From contig JAFEMH010001355.1 in the NCBI GenBank assembly GCA_022495995.1, forward strand, positions 412,501-476,500: a DNA stretch of 64,000 nt. Direction: 5' to 3'. The position numbers and the translations under genes are program-made. Within the stretch, counting starts at the first letter, position 1, and the number at the start of each line of letters is the position of its first letter. Source of the stretch: Adenophora triphylla var. japonica (taxonomy: Eukaryota > Streptophyta > Magnoliopsida > Asterales > Campanulaceae). Shown one piece after another: positions 32,040 through 43,304 of the stretch. The notes beneath the pieces were generated by a model. It saw only the letters and a program-made list of their open reading frames with translations. It did not search any database and was not told the origin of the DNA.

Positions 32040-34380
32040 TGTTAATGGAAGAAGGACACGATGCTAGTATCACTCACGATCGGGATAACCCTCTTTGTGG
32101 AGGAGACTCGTAGCAACGCTATTACGCTTTTTCTCTTGCCGATGGGGAGGCGCCACCTTTTCCACCATTTAACGATGGGCTGGACCCACTAGGAATGAAC
32201 CTACGTTCTAGTGGACAACCAGTAATCAAGGTAATACTGCCAAACCCTCCTCGTCGTCGGCGCCAAGGAAGGCCTGCTGGCAGCTAGACGGGGAGGAATG
32301 CCGCCAAGGGGGGCGCTGGAGCTTCCCCACAACAGATTGATCACAGAACTATCTTGCATCAACAGATGGAAACATTGCAACGCATTTACGAAACACAAAG
32401 TGCCTTACTGCAACTGGATCATGAACACTCCATGCTGAATTCATAAGGCCTACAAAGGACTGGAAATTCTCATGTAGGAGAGAGTCATCTTGACAGGCTT
32501 GGTAGTCGAGAGAATAGATAAAATCTTTCTCCTGGCCAAAATCTCCCTCATCATGACCCTGCAGGTAGACCCAGGCAGAAACCTCTCCAAGATGTCCTTC
32601 CTCGTCATAAGGCTCCTGTACATGGAAATACACGAAACAATGAAGATTTGAGAAATCATCTGAATAATCAGAGGGACCATGAGGTTAATTATGCTGACTT
32701 GAGAGCAATGTTTAGTCATGCAAGGCAAAAATCCCCTCCTCGTCGTAACCACTCTCCTCGGCGCAGGAGTCCTGCTAGACCTAGGAGTCCCCCTCGGCAT
32801 AAGGGCTCTCCTCATCACAGGTCTCCTCCTCGTCCTAGACGTGGTCGGTTTCGGTTAATCGGCGGTTAGCCGGTTGAAACCGCCGATTTTCAACCTTGAA
32901 ATCCCTCAATCGAAATTGAACAGGATAATCGACCAGACCAGTTACGGATTGACGGTTATACTATTTTAACGGTTTTTCGGTTAAGCTCCGGTTTATCCGG
33001 TTTGGATCTTCTCCGCCGAGTCTTTGGTGTTGTTCGGTCGAGCCTACCCTTTTTTTTAATTTCTGGCATTCTGCTCGGCCGAGCATGAGGCATGGCCGGT
33101 TAAATACACTGAAAAATGACCCACTCGGCCGAGCAACTCATATGACTCGGCCGAGCATGACCGTTAAATGGTAAAGATTTACTGGAAAATGTCTTGCTCG
33201 ATCGAGCAACCCTCATGACTCGACAGAGCACAAAATCGGCGGTTCAAAATCGACGGTTCACGATTTTTGAACTACACCAACCGAAACCGAACCTTGAAAA
33301 AACCGGTTACGGTTAAATCGGTTACGGTTAAACCGGTTGACCGGTTAAAAATCGGCCGATTTGCCGGTCCGGTTAACCAAATGGACACGTCTACCCCGTC
33401 CAGAAATGGCACCTAGAAGGGACAGAACACCTCCTCGTCATTTCAAGCCACTGAATAGCAGAGCACCATCTGTACACGGGAACAATCATTAGGAACATGA
33501 GGAACAAAGTATAGAGAATGGGCATAGAGAAAAAGAAAGGACCCATCGTAGTTCTCATTTTAGCCAGGGGATCGATGCAATAAATATTATCCTCTTAAAA
33601 AAAAGATTGGATGAAATGGAAATGGGGAGGAAGGAAGTGGATGATGATGATACCAGTGCCACTCGTCCTTTCTCCAAACAGATTAATGATCTACCTCCCA
33701 ATCCTGCTCTCAAAATTCTCAGTTTTGAAAAATATACGGGAACCATAGTCGCACGGGACCAAGTGCAAAGTTTTGAATCTACCATGGCCTTCCTCACCAA
33801 AGCAGATGATATTCTCTGCAATGCTTTCGCGAGTACCTTCTCCAGAACAGCTTTGTCCTGATTTCGTGAACAAAAGAAGGGAATAATCGATAGCTGAAAA
33901 ATCATGAGGAGTAGGTTATTGTACCACTTTGCAACAGCCGCGAAGAGAAATAAAATCTTGACGAGACCTTGCTAACATTGAAAGCAAAGAGAAAAATAAA
34001 ATCCGGACAATTAATCTATGAACTCTCTGCCAGGGATCCTAAGTCAAAATTCTGATCTATATAATATGGCTTACGCCATAGCTAAGGCAGAAAAAAAAGT
34101 AAGAAGAGGTCTGAGAAACTAGAGGCAGACGCAGCTGGCACCAACCAGGCTTCGAAGGAAAGTAACTATAAGGGGAAGAATAGAACTCGGGCTACTGAAT
34201 AAGCCGAGGTTTTCACCCCCCTCACCTAACCTATAACGGATAACATGCAGTTGGTGAATCTACCAAGTCCCGACCACTTGATGAAAGAAGAAAGTACACC
34301 CGTGACAACTTCATGTATTGTGCCTTTCACAAGGACCACAGACATGACACGGAAAATTGCATCTCTTTTAGAGAATGATC
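32040..34380 (+). pseudogene. gag: T0 gag, degenerate Ty3/gypsy (Tat/Athila type)
   Basis: Many in-frame stops. Readable parts are an N-terminal stretch with RRRRQGRPAG and later LHQQMETLQRIYETQSALLQ, a long SPRRRSPARPRSP Arg/Ser/Pro tract (32730-32835), then after a MITE the capsid-like core from 33607 (MEMGRKEVDDDDTS, ALKILSFEKYTGTIVARDQV, FLTKADDILCNAFASTF). The knuckle-like CAFHKDHRHDTENC lies at about 34320-34360. This is an old copy, much more decayed than T1-T3. It hosts T2. Confidence 0.75.
32836..33393. mobile_element. hAT-type MITE inside T0 gag
   Basis: The left end TAGACGTGGTCGGTTTCGG is inverted to the right end CC..TGGACACGTCTA; TAGACGTG/CACGTCTA are perfect. Flanks CCTCGTCC (32828-32835) and CCCCGTCC (33394-33401) form an 8-base duplication with one mismatch, as hAT transposases make. 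The interior is rich in CGGTTAACCGG-like sequence and holds palindromes TGCTCGGCCGAGCA (33072-33085), CTCGGCCGAG (33124-33133) and TGCTCGATCGAGCA (33195-33208). Confidence 0.85.
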
Positions 34381-35067
34381 CAGAGATGGGTAGACGAGGG
34401 AAAACTTGATCTCTACGTTATGAGAAATGATAATAAGCGAAAAACAAAGGATGACGATGATAAATATGATGAAGGGGAAGACAGGCCTCCTAGGGCTAAA
34501 CTCCATGTTATAAGGAATGATACTGTTTCCAACAAGAAATTGAAAGACCAGATACATGAGCTAAGCAAGGTCTATCACATCCCCGCCTGGATTCATAAGG
34601 AGGAGGAAGTCATCAGCTTCTCCGCCAATGAGCTAGCCGGAAGTCGCGCGGCTCGCGAACAACTCTTGGTGATCAAGGGGAGGATTGATAACTGTGAATC
34701 CGAAAGGCTCCTCATAAACTCGGGGGCCTCCATGGACATTCTATACTATTCCACCTTCCAAAATATGAATTTGAAGGATACTATGCTGGAGCAATACTCT
34801 GGAAGACTAGAAGGCTTCACCAACCATAAAGTCAGTGCCATGGGAACAATTGATTTATTACTGAAAGTGGGTGAACATCCATTCCGAACCGAGGCTACAT
34901 TAACATTCGTAGTCATGGTCATGACAAGTGACTACCACACCATATTAGGCATTCCAAGTCAAGTCAAACTTGGGTTGGTCGCCTCCCTCATTCAGCAACG
35001 AGTTAAATTCCTCACTCGTGCTGGAATCAGATGTGTGAGGGCGACCCCAAATGACTTCTTGGAGTAG
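34375..35067 (+). pseudogene. pro: T0 protease region
   Basis: An open frame of 230 codons. KLDLYVMRND continues the Gag tail; RLLINSGASMDILYYSTFQ (about 34706-34760) is the retropepsin site in which the catalytic Asp of the normal D-[ST/G]-G is replaced by Asn, so the enzyme would be dead. HTILGIPSQVKL and AIRCVRA-like text follow, as in Tat proteases. The frame ends at 35067 but homologous sequence goes on. Confidence 0.75.
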
Positions 35068-36576
35068 AGGAAACGAGAAAAATATCCGAGAAAAGTGGAG
35101 GTAGACACACCATACGAAAATCGGGGAAAATATGTAGAGTACGCAAAGACTATCGAGCGCGCCGGTTCTAGGCTAAACCTGATTTTTGAAGCAGAGGATG
35201 AGGAACTCATGATTCTAGATATCCATGAATAAAATGATACAGTTCTTTTCATCCCGAATATAGCTCCTCATCTCGTCAGCGGCCAGGACTTGGGGGCCAA
35301 CCTTGACTTGAGACAAGGAGAGCTGCCAGACGTAGACTAATTAGTTGAAATGGAGGATCTAGACATAAACGGTGAGGAAGGTAGAAGGCTTAAAGAGATA
35401 ATCATTAAAACCTTGCAGTTTTGAGGCGGTCCAAAAATGGAACCCGTGGATGAGCTGTAGGAAATCATACTCAATCCTGACTACCCAGAGTAGAACATAT
35501 AAATCTGAGGCCAGCTCTCCCCGGAGGAAAGGGAGGAAATCATCACCCTTTTGAAAAATAATCTAGATGTCTTTGCCTGTAAGGTCGAGGATATGAGAGG
35601 AATAAAGTAAGAGGTGGTTGTGCAAAAGTTGGAATTCAACCCGTCTGCCAAAACTATCAGGCAGACAAGGAGAATTTTTGTAAACGATAAAGAAGATTCA
35701 ATCAAGTAGGAAGTACAAAAACTGCTAAGTGCGAGAATCATCTGGGAAGCAACTTATCCTGTTTGGTTGGGCAACATTGTGATGGTCAAGAAACATAACG
35801 GGAGTGGCAAATGTGCGTAGACTTCACAGATATCAATAAAGCATGCTTGAAATATAGTTAACCTCTCCCCCGAATTGACAAGTTGCTAGACTCTATTGCT
35901 AGACATAGAACCCTCAGGTTTTTAGACGCCTACTCTAGTTATCACCAGATAAAAATGGCCGAGGAAGATATTGAGAATACAGCATTCTAGGCAGCTGGAG
36001 GTATTTATTGTTATACCATAATGCCCTTCGGACTTAAAAATGCGGGTGCAACCTACCAGCGCATGGTCAACAAAGTCTTTGGGGAGCAGATATGCCGTAA
36101 CATGGAAGCCTACATCGATGACATGATTATCAAGAGTAGGAATGACAGTCACTCCCTAAACCTGGAGGAAACTTTTGACAATCGACAAGCTAACAACATG
36201 AAATTGAATCCAAGTAAGTGTGTGTTTGGGGTGATAGCCGGAAAATTCCTAGGTTTTATGGTATTACAAAGAGAAATCGAGGCGAACCCGAAGAAAATCA
36301 AAGCCTTGATATATATGAAAGAACCTACCAGCATCAATGAGGTTCAGAGGCTCAATGGAAGAATAACAACCCTTGGGAGAATTATTGCAAAATCTACGTA
36401 AAAATTGCTGCCTTTCTTCAAACTCCTGAAGGGGACCAATAGCTTCTCCTAGACATCTAAATGCTCAGAATCATTCAAAAAGTTGAAGGAGCACTTGGGA
36501 TCCCCTCATTTGTTGAGCAGCCCTGTTACGGGAGAGATATTATACGTCTTCCTAGCAGCCACAGACCACGCCATAG
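35068..36576 (+). pseudogene. T0 reverse transcriptase and start of RNase H
   Basis: RT blocks in several frames with stops: VFACKVEDMRGI, then YPVWLGNIVMVKK, then MPFGLKNAGATYQRMVNKVF (36021-36080) and the catalytic YIDD at 36111-36122, followed by KLNPSKCVFGV and KFLGFMV. A thumb/RNase H lead-in (SFKKLKEHLG and later ATDHAI) runs to 36576, where the T2 LTR interrupts it. The remainder of T0 should lie right of the window. Confidence 0.85.
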
Positions 36577-36981
36577 TGTAAGTACCCAAATACGGATCGT
36601 CCAAATCCGTCAGAAAGTTAACCGAAATCCGTTAACTGGCCCGCTCCAGGTTAACCGGAACTCGTTAAACTCCCCGTTGCTGTGCCAACGAGACGTCCCG
36701 GGACTGCCCCGTGCATCTCGACGTCAAACCGTACTTAACACGTGTCATCACACGTAAAAGCACGGCTTTTCCTGAAAAACGCATTTTCCGGCACTTTCCG
36801 AGGACGTTTCAGACATTTCCCGGACTGTTATTTTAAAAAACGGACAAAACCGGGACCGGGGAACAAATTCCCATGAAGCTGGTGACTCAGAGGGGCACGT
36901 GGCAGCCATGCCACCTCCCTCTAGTCACCCTTCAATCAAATTCAAAGGGAAAAGACCAAAATGCCCCTGGTTTGCAAGACA

Positions 36982-37113
36982 AGTCCGTAGGACTCACTGT
37001 GCACATTTTCTGAAATTGCCAGCAAGTCCTTCAAATTCCCAAAATACCACAAAACCCCCTGGATTCAGGCCAAGTCCGTCCGGACTCCTACTGCAAATTT
37101 CACCTATAAATAG
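36982..37113 (+). promoter_or_regulatory. T2 LTR promoter: palindromes and TATA box
   Basis: AGTCCGTCCGGACT at 37073-37086 has six-base arms AGTCCG/CGGACT. A degenerate copy AGTCCGTAGGACT is at 36982-36994. TATAAATAG at 37105-37113 follows the main palindrome after 18 bases, as in T1 and T3. CCTACTGC after the palindrome resembles CCTCTTTGC of T1. Confidence 0.7.
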
Positions 37114-37554
37114 AAATGGCTGTCAAAGCCAAAAAAGAGAGAAAATTTACACCAAAAATCACCACCCCCCACGGTCCAAACTGGTTTTCACCCCTCCCGA
37201 GCTCCCGTTCTGTCTCGATTCGCGTGAAACCTTCGTATTTCGATCAAATACGCACCTTACAACTTCGAAACAACCTTTCAAATCACTTTCCGTGTCCCGT
37301 ACACACCTCCCGAGCCAAAGGAGTCGACCCTAGCCATAGGTATAACTCCCTCTCTCTAAATCTCCCGTTCTGTCTCGGTTTACGCGCCAGTCGCTATAAC
37401 CGTTTCGAACGTCGTTATCGAAATGTAGACGCCTCCGTCTAACGGGGTCCGATACGTTTTAGCCCCTCGATCCTCTTCTCTTTCCGTAAGAGAAGTAATC
37501 ACGGGTTAAAACGGCGTTCCGACCCCGTTCCGTTTACTTTTATGTCATTTACCA

Positions 37555-37760
37555 TTCCGGATCGATCGATCCGTTGATCGTCATTTACAATTCCGAGCCG
37601 TTTGGCCTCGTTGATCGTCATTTACAATTCCGAGCCGTTTGGCCTCGTCGATCGTCATTTACGAATCCGGATCGTTTGATTCCGTTGATACCGCACTTTA
37701 AATACTGTCATTTACAAGTCCGATCCGTTTGGATCGTGATAGTATTTACTTTTCAAAGTC
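37555..37760 (+). repeat. T2 LTR tandem block 1
   Basis: Three to four units of about 43 bases with GATCGTCATTTAC and TCCGAGCCGTTTGGCCTCG, the last ones diverged. Confidence 0.75.
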
Positions 37761-37879
37761 CGAGTCGCAACCCGATTCGTTGATCGCATGTCATTTAATA
37801 CGCATTTTTCTCATAAAAATCGTTAACAATGTAATGCCCGGTTCAAAACCGGAGTTCGTCCGTCGAACTCTCTTTCAAA

Positions 37880-38190
37880 ACGCGCGAAATGACGTTTGCC
37901 ACGCAAACGCTCATCTTCAAACTCAAAGCCGCCATTTGACACTTAAAATCATTTAATACGCATTTTTCCCGTAAAAATCGTTAACAATGACTCGCACGGC
38001 TCAAAATCGACGTTTCCCACGCAAACGCTCATTTCAAACTCAAAATCGACGTTTACCACGCAAACGCTCATTTCAAACTCAAAGTCGACGTTTGCCACGC
38101 AAACGCTCATTTCAAACTCAAACCGACGTTTGTCATTCAAACGCTCGTCTTTTCAAAAGTCACCTAATCAACGTTTGTCATTCAAACCAA
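37880..38190 (+). repeat. T2 LTR tandem block 2
   Basis: Five or more units of about 36 bases, AAATCGACGTTT..CACGCAA and ACGCTCATTTCAAACTC, decaying toward the right. The repeated peptide read through it is an artefact. Confidence 0.8.
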
Positions 38191-38265
38191 GATTAAGCTT
38201 GTCATTCAAGCCCCCATTTCAAAAGACACACACACACACACACGATTTCGAGAAAGGTAGAAAGA

Positions 38266-38333
38266 CTCGTCATGCGAGGCGTTTCGGGCGATCTCGTCAT
38301 ACTCTACCCGAAACGTAACCTGACCTCCGAACC
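38266..38333 (+). other. Paired hairpins in R/U5 of T2
   Basis: CTCGTCATGCGAG (38266-38278), then GTTTCGGG (38281-38288) pairing with CCCGAAAC (38307-38314), then GACCTCCGAAC. Same layout as T1 and T3. Confidence 0.65.
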
Positions 38334-38617
38334 TAACAATCTCTGGTACTAAAAAAAACTTTTTACTCATTTTTGCTGCCAATAAAAATGATCCCTGTTT
38401 TCAAAAGCCTTTTCCTAAGTTTTTGCTACCAATAAAAACGACACCATTTTCAATAGCCGTTTCTCAACGTTTGGGCTCAAAATACAAAAACCGCGTGGCG
38501 ACTCCTCATTTTGTTCCTTCCCATGAAACGAGGTCTCAGACACCAACCCCTCCGCGAAAGACAACCGCCTTTTCCGCGCCCCCCGCCCGCGCGCGAAAAA
38601 GATCGGGTAATTTCAGT

Positions 38618-38635
38618 TGGCGACTCCGCTGGGGA
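38618..38635 (+). promoter_or_regulatory. Primer binding site of T2
   Basis: TGGCGACTCCGCTGGGGA, identical to T1, two bases after the LTR. Confidence 0.8.
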
Positions 38636-39929
38636 GAGATACTTTTTTCAAAACTGCCGGTGTTTTCTAAAAAGCCTTCCGTGGGTCAAACTTTCGTTTA
38701 CCCTTCCTCATTTTCGTGTGTGTGTGTTCCTTTAAACCTCGAACGGTTTTTGTTTCAAAGGCATTACATTGTCAACTTTTCAAAATCTTACCATGTTTGT
38801 GCATCCCCATTCATGTTTGATTTTCATGCTGTCTTTTGAACTGTGCATCATAAATTCTTTAAGACACATTCTGAAAATCTCTGTTTTTACTCAGAAAAAG
38901 AATTTTAGTGACCGCACACTACGCGCACTTGCTGCCTCGGAACACCGCACTTCACGTGCACTTGCTGCCTCGGTACACTGCACACTACAACCCCTAACCC
39001 GGGATGGCCTTATCGGTTGCACTCCGATTGGCACCGAGATGCCTTTCGGGGGCGCACGGGGTCGTCCCAAACATCCCATCCTAGCCCGTGTAAGCCATGC
39101 ACTCTTTGTGTCACACTTTGTCCAAGACCCTGGTTGGTTTTTGGCTTAGCTCATGTCATAAAGCTTAAGTGTATGTTTTTCACGCCGGGCCCCGCTCCGA
39201 GTCAAGCTCGAGAGTTTGAAACCAAAGGTCGTTCCCGACCCGAAGTCTTGAGCTTTTCAGCCTTGACTTTGACGCGGAGCTCTGCCGAAAAATATACCCG
39301 AAGGTTCAATGTGACGCCGTGTCACCAAACCTCGCCGTATGTATCGTGCCAGCCACAACTTGGCCAACGCTAAAAAGCTAAGGTCTCTCGCACAAGCGAG
39401 TCAGGAGAGGTCATGCCCAAATTTTGGCACGATCCCCGCCTTAACTTAAGGACGTTGACTTCGACCGTGGCCCGTACGTCACACACGTTGAAAGTTTGCG
39501 TGATCAGCTAGCCTTAAGTTCACTTTTTCCTTTGTCGGTGGAACTCGCTTGCCTTATCAGACCTCGCTCGGGATAGTCCGTCCTGAGAGAGATGATCTAC
39601 AATGGAAACGAGGGGCTTATAAGCGTAGTGACGAGATCCAATGATTAGAGCTCTAGGATTAGTTGCGAAAAAGAAGACACGCTCTTTTCCAACCAATTAG
39701 GACTCTGAGAAAACGCGCTTCTAGTAAACTTTAATCGGTAACTGCACATTGCACAAGCCCGAAAACCTTGAGCCAAATACCCTTTTCCGAAGCCTAAACC
39801 CTTCCTTTCGTTCCCTGCAGCGAGCAGAAAGTGGTTCAGATTTCCGGGTCAGCGCCTTGCCGGGATCACGATGCGGCGGCGTCAGACAGTTCTTCGGTTC
39901 CCTCAGTTCCCTCAGCCAGAATTTCCGAC
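38636..39929 (+). other. Untranslated leader of T2
   Basis: Homologous in order to 69-1375 of T1, including the TGCCTCGG(T/A)ACAC repeats (about 38931-38980) and the GCGAAAAAGAAGA block near 39663. No gene. Confidence 0.7.
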
Positions 39930-41468
39930 ATGTCTAGCTCACCGAGAAATCGTGACGGGGAAGGACCCCCGCCACCGGTAATAGATATGACATTGGAAGA
40001 AGCCATCCGGGCTTGTGAGGTTCACAAGAGGCAGAAAGAAGATCAGCAGAATTTTGTGGTACATCTTCTGAATGAGCGTGGTATAGCAGCTATCCCCGGT
40101 CGAGACGGTACTTTTGTCACAGTCGAGGATGACGATTCCCCAAAACCAGTTCACCAAACCTTCAATCGGGTTCCTCCCCGCCAACTTACGGGATGCCTTC
40201 CAACCAAGGAAACGGCCAGACCTAGGCTCCATGTTGCCACCTCTCGGGGCAACCACTGTCAATTTTGGTCGGCCCAAGTGCTACGCCCATCACCCAATAT
40301 CACCGGCGCACCACGGACCATCTCGCATGCATGCCAATATCCTTCAATACCCTCCTGGGTTCATCCCATTGCCTATACACGAATCCCAAAATACCGGGGA
40401 CAAACCCCGATACAGTTCAGAAAAGGCTCCCGTATACTCTCATATACCAAGCCTTCCACATCCAATCACTACCGCTCACGTGGTAGCACCCGGCGCCGAG
40501 CCTCACAGTCCACCACTGGACCCAACCTTAGCCTGGATGGTCGAGCGGATGAAAGACACAGAAAGCCACCATGAAGCGGCTCAAAGCAGGAAACGCTCAA
40601 ATCCACAGATCCGGGAATGGTCACGCCTCTCCCTGCCAAGTTCAGAATGCCGGAGATGGACCGATTCGATGGAATCGAATGTCCTCAAACGCACGTCGAC
40701 ACTTACGTTCTCGGCATGAGAGCAAAAGGAGCAACCCTCCAGCAAATGGCCGACCACTTCCAGCATACTCTCAAAAGTTCAGCGTTACGATGGTTTCTGA
40801 GGGTCAAGCCTGCGAATCGCCACACCTGGGAACAGATCAGTAACATCTTCCTGGAGCGGTACAAATCCAACTTATAGTGGGAAACAAGTCGCGAGGACTT
40901 AATCACCACTGAGCAGAAAGCGGATGAAAGTGTTGGGGAATTCTACAAGAGATGGAGCTGAAAACTCTCCGAGATCATGGAGCCACTCTCCAAAGACGAA
41001 CAGATGCGGATCTTCAAGTCCTGCTTAAGACCGTCCATCGTAACTCTCATCGGTCACAATTTCTTCCCGAGATCTCGGGCCATGGTCAATGCCGGCTCAC
41101 GGTTCGAGAAGGATCTCAAGGAAAAAATTGGCTCTTGCACGGCCATACGAGATACCGCTCAACGGTTGCATTCAATCCCGCACCGGCCCCGGCAAAGGAA
41201 AGATACGTCCGTCAACTACGTCCATCGGGGACAACAGTCGGGTAACAGTAAACCCGAGTCCCACAAAGCAACAGTTCTACGCAGAAGCAGCCTGCCGTAC
41301 ACTTCGACAAGTTGGACATGCCACTGAGCAAGATGCTGGAAGGGTTAATCAAGGAGGGCCTCCTTAAGCCCGTTGCCAATTACAAACCCAAAGTTCCCGT
41401 AGCCAATGCGGACAAGAGCAAATACTGCGCCTTCCATCAGTATCACGGCCATACCACTTGTGATGATG
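39930..41468 (+). pseudogene. gag: T2 gag, frameshifted and cut by T3
   Basis: The start MSSSPRNRDGEG at 39930 is followed by MTLEEAIRACEVHKRQKED. A frame change near 40200 is needed to reach LDPTLAWMVERMKD and another to reach the core at 40617-40877 (MPEMDRFDGIECPQTHVDTY, LRWFLRV, WEQISNIFLERY), which ends in a TAG at about 40876. The core resumes with MEPLSKDEQMRIFKSCLRPS (40977) and MVNAGSRFEKD. The knuckle-like YCAFHQYHGHTT ends at the T3 junction. The parts match T1 gag strongly. Confidence 0.85.
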
Positions 41469-41515
41469 TGTATCCGAAAATTTTCCCATTTTTATTTGAA
41501 AAAATCAACGAAAAC

Positions 41516-41525
41516 GGAGTCGCCA
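41516..41525 (-). promoter_or_regulatory. PBS-like decamer inside U5 of T3
   Basis: TGGCGACTCC on the minus strand, equal to the first ten bases of the family PBS, but about 50 bases inside the LTR. T1 (16203-16211) and T2 (38497-38506) have it too. Confidence 0.55.
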
Positions 41526-41587
41526 CGCCATTTTAATTTTGAGGGCCAAAACTTTGAAAAAAGCCCGAGATCAGAGATTTAGGTTCG

Positions 41588-41648
41588 GAGGTCATGTTAC
41601 ACGCCGGGAAGGACGTTAGTGTGCACCCGGAATGCCTCGTAAAACGAG
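41588..41648 (-). other. Paired hairpins in R/U5 of T3
   Basis: CTCGTTTTACGAG (minus, 41648-41636), then CCGGG (41630-41626) pairing with CCCGG (41608-41604), then GACCTCCGAACC. Same order as in T1 and T2. Confidence 0.6.
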
Positions 41649-42853
41649 TCTTCCAAGCTGAAAATCATTTGTGTGTGTGTGTGTGTGTTTTGGCCAAAAT
41701 AAGTTGAAACTCAGAAAAGTAAAAATTGGGATATCTTTTTAAGACTTTAAAATGATCCCATGAATTTTTGAAAGATTTTTGGATTGAGATTTGGTACTCA
41801 AAAGACCTTTTGAAGTTGAGAGCCATTTCTGCCAGAATGAAAAAGGCAGTGGACCTTTGATTTTGAAATGGATTCAAGGGTCTTAAAACTTCATAATCTG
41901 GATAAACTCAGAGAATGAAAGTTGTTCCAGACACCTTGAATAAGATTTGTGCGAAGGAATTTTCCATTTTGGAGAAGATTTTAGGGGTCAAAACCTTCTG
42001 GAAACCTCAGATATGAGATCTGGATTCCCAGAAGCTGATGAACTAGCCTCTGAAAGAAAATTTGAAAAGAGGAGTTGTACTCACCCAAAAAATAAAGTAA
42101 AAATATGTATAGAAAGGTCTGGATGTTGGCTACAAAAAGTGTTTTGTAGTCAACACCAAATTCCACATTTATCTGTGTCCAAAAAATTAGACCATGGACT
42201 GAGGTCTGAGAAAATTGCTACTGGACAGCAACTTCTCAAGAAAGAAAATATGATTTTAAGGGGGGTTTTGCATCCATGCTTGTCCCCATTTCCCTAGGTT
42301 TTGGTTAGTGATCACTTGACATTTTAGTGGTGAATCAACTATACCAAACCATCCTTGGGGTACATTAGGACTAAGCATTTCATTTGCTTGGAAAGGGGAT
42401 TTTTATCCTTTGAAAATGAGATTTTATGCTTGAAAATGGTTTTTAGGGTTTTGAAAATGAGTTTTCTTTGCAAGAAAGTAAGAGATCTTAAAAATAATTT
42501 TGATCTTTGTAGAAGATCATCCATGGAGATGGTCTTCCATGGTGATCTTCTTAGATCTAAAGCAAGAAGATGAAAGAACTACATTTTGTAGTTTGCAAAT
42601 GCATGCATGGTTGGAGTTTAGGGTAAGGAGAAGGAGGGTTTACCAATCTTCCTTGTGTTCTTGAGTTGTTTGCTTGAGTGTATGAGTGTTTAAGGCTTAA
42701 GTATGAGAGTGAGTGGATGAGTGTGAGTTGGGAAAGATTGGAGAGAAAATGGTGACAATTATTGAAGAATTCTCACTGTTTTCTCTCTATATTTCGCCAG
42801 AGGTTCGGTGCAATTGGTGTTGTTTCTTTTTTTTTTTGTGACTGGAGGGCTCA

Positions 42854-42895
42854 ATTTATAGCCCTCCTGAAATGACAAACTCATCCGCGCGGATG
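42854..42895 (-). promoter_or_regulatory. T3 LTR promoter: palindrome and TATA box
   Basis: CATCCGCGCGGATG, a perfect 14-base palindrome, at 42882-42895; TATAAAT on the minus strand at 42860-42854, 21 bases downstream. Confidence 0.75.
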
Positions 42896-43191
42896 GGATC
42901 CTTCAGCGTGCACTATTCATTAAATGCAGCTCCAGCTTTGGACAAGAGGAATAATCTTTTTGAAAATTCAAATTAACAGCCAGTTTATTGTTCCCAGCCA
43001 TTTCTATTTGTGGTTTTATTCCTTTTGTTTTACTTTTTGAGATTCTTTTTGAGGTTTAACCTTAAATAACAATGCCCATTTTACCCTCACTTTGTTAGAA
43101 ATGTTAGGATAGTTAGGAATTGTTAGAAATGTTATAACTTTCGTTAATTTTCTAACGAAAATTCTAACAAGCTCAAATTGGAGCACTTACA

Positions 43192-43201
43192 GTAGCCCCT
43201 C
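43192..43201 (-). promoter_or_regulatory. Polypurine tract of T3
   Basis: Minus strand GAGGGGCTAC immediately before TGTAAGT. The flanking CGACGACCCCGCTTC...CGCCGTCGCC matches T1. Confidence 0.7.
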
Positions 43202-43304
43202 GGCGACGGCGCTTTCGAAGGAAGCGGGGTCGTCGATAAGAGTAAGGCTCCATATTTGGCGGGATGATCGAGTGATCGGGTGGCTGAACCTAGCGATAGG
43301 CTAC

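Larger units (their letters stand above)
36577..38615 (+). repeat. 5' LTR of T2
   Basis: Starts TGTAAGTACCC and ends GATCGGGTAATTTCA, about 2.04 kb. It contains the promoter, two tandem-repeat blocks, a (CA)n run at 38226-38243, paired hairpins and a PBS-like decamer at 38497-38506. Confidence 0.85.
36577..41468 (+). mobile_element. T2: Tat-type Ty3/gypsy element, 5' part, inserted in T0
   Basis: A complete 5' LTR, PBS, leader and most of gag are present. T3 cuts it at 41468 in the Gag knuckle. Leader, PBS, U5 layout and gag resemble T1. Its own pol and 3' LTR are not in the window, so I cannot say whether it had RT. CATAG (36572-36576) is the candidate left insertion duplication. Confidence 0.88.
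41469..43191 (-). repeat. 3' LTR of T3
   Basis: On the minus strand it starts TGTAAGTGCTCC (43191) and ends TTTTCGGATACA (41469), 1723 bases. Landmarks include the TATA box, a (CA)n run (41671-41688), paired hairpins, and GCGTGGCGACTCC within U5. Confidence 0.8.

Noticed and set aside
37949..38196. Repeated Arg-rich or Val/Cys-rich small frames
   Set aside because: LTR tandem repeats of T2 read in two directions.
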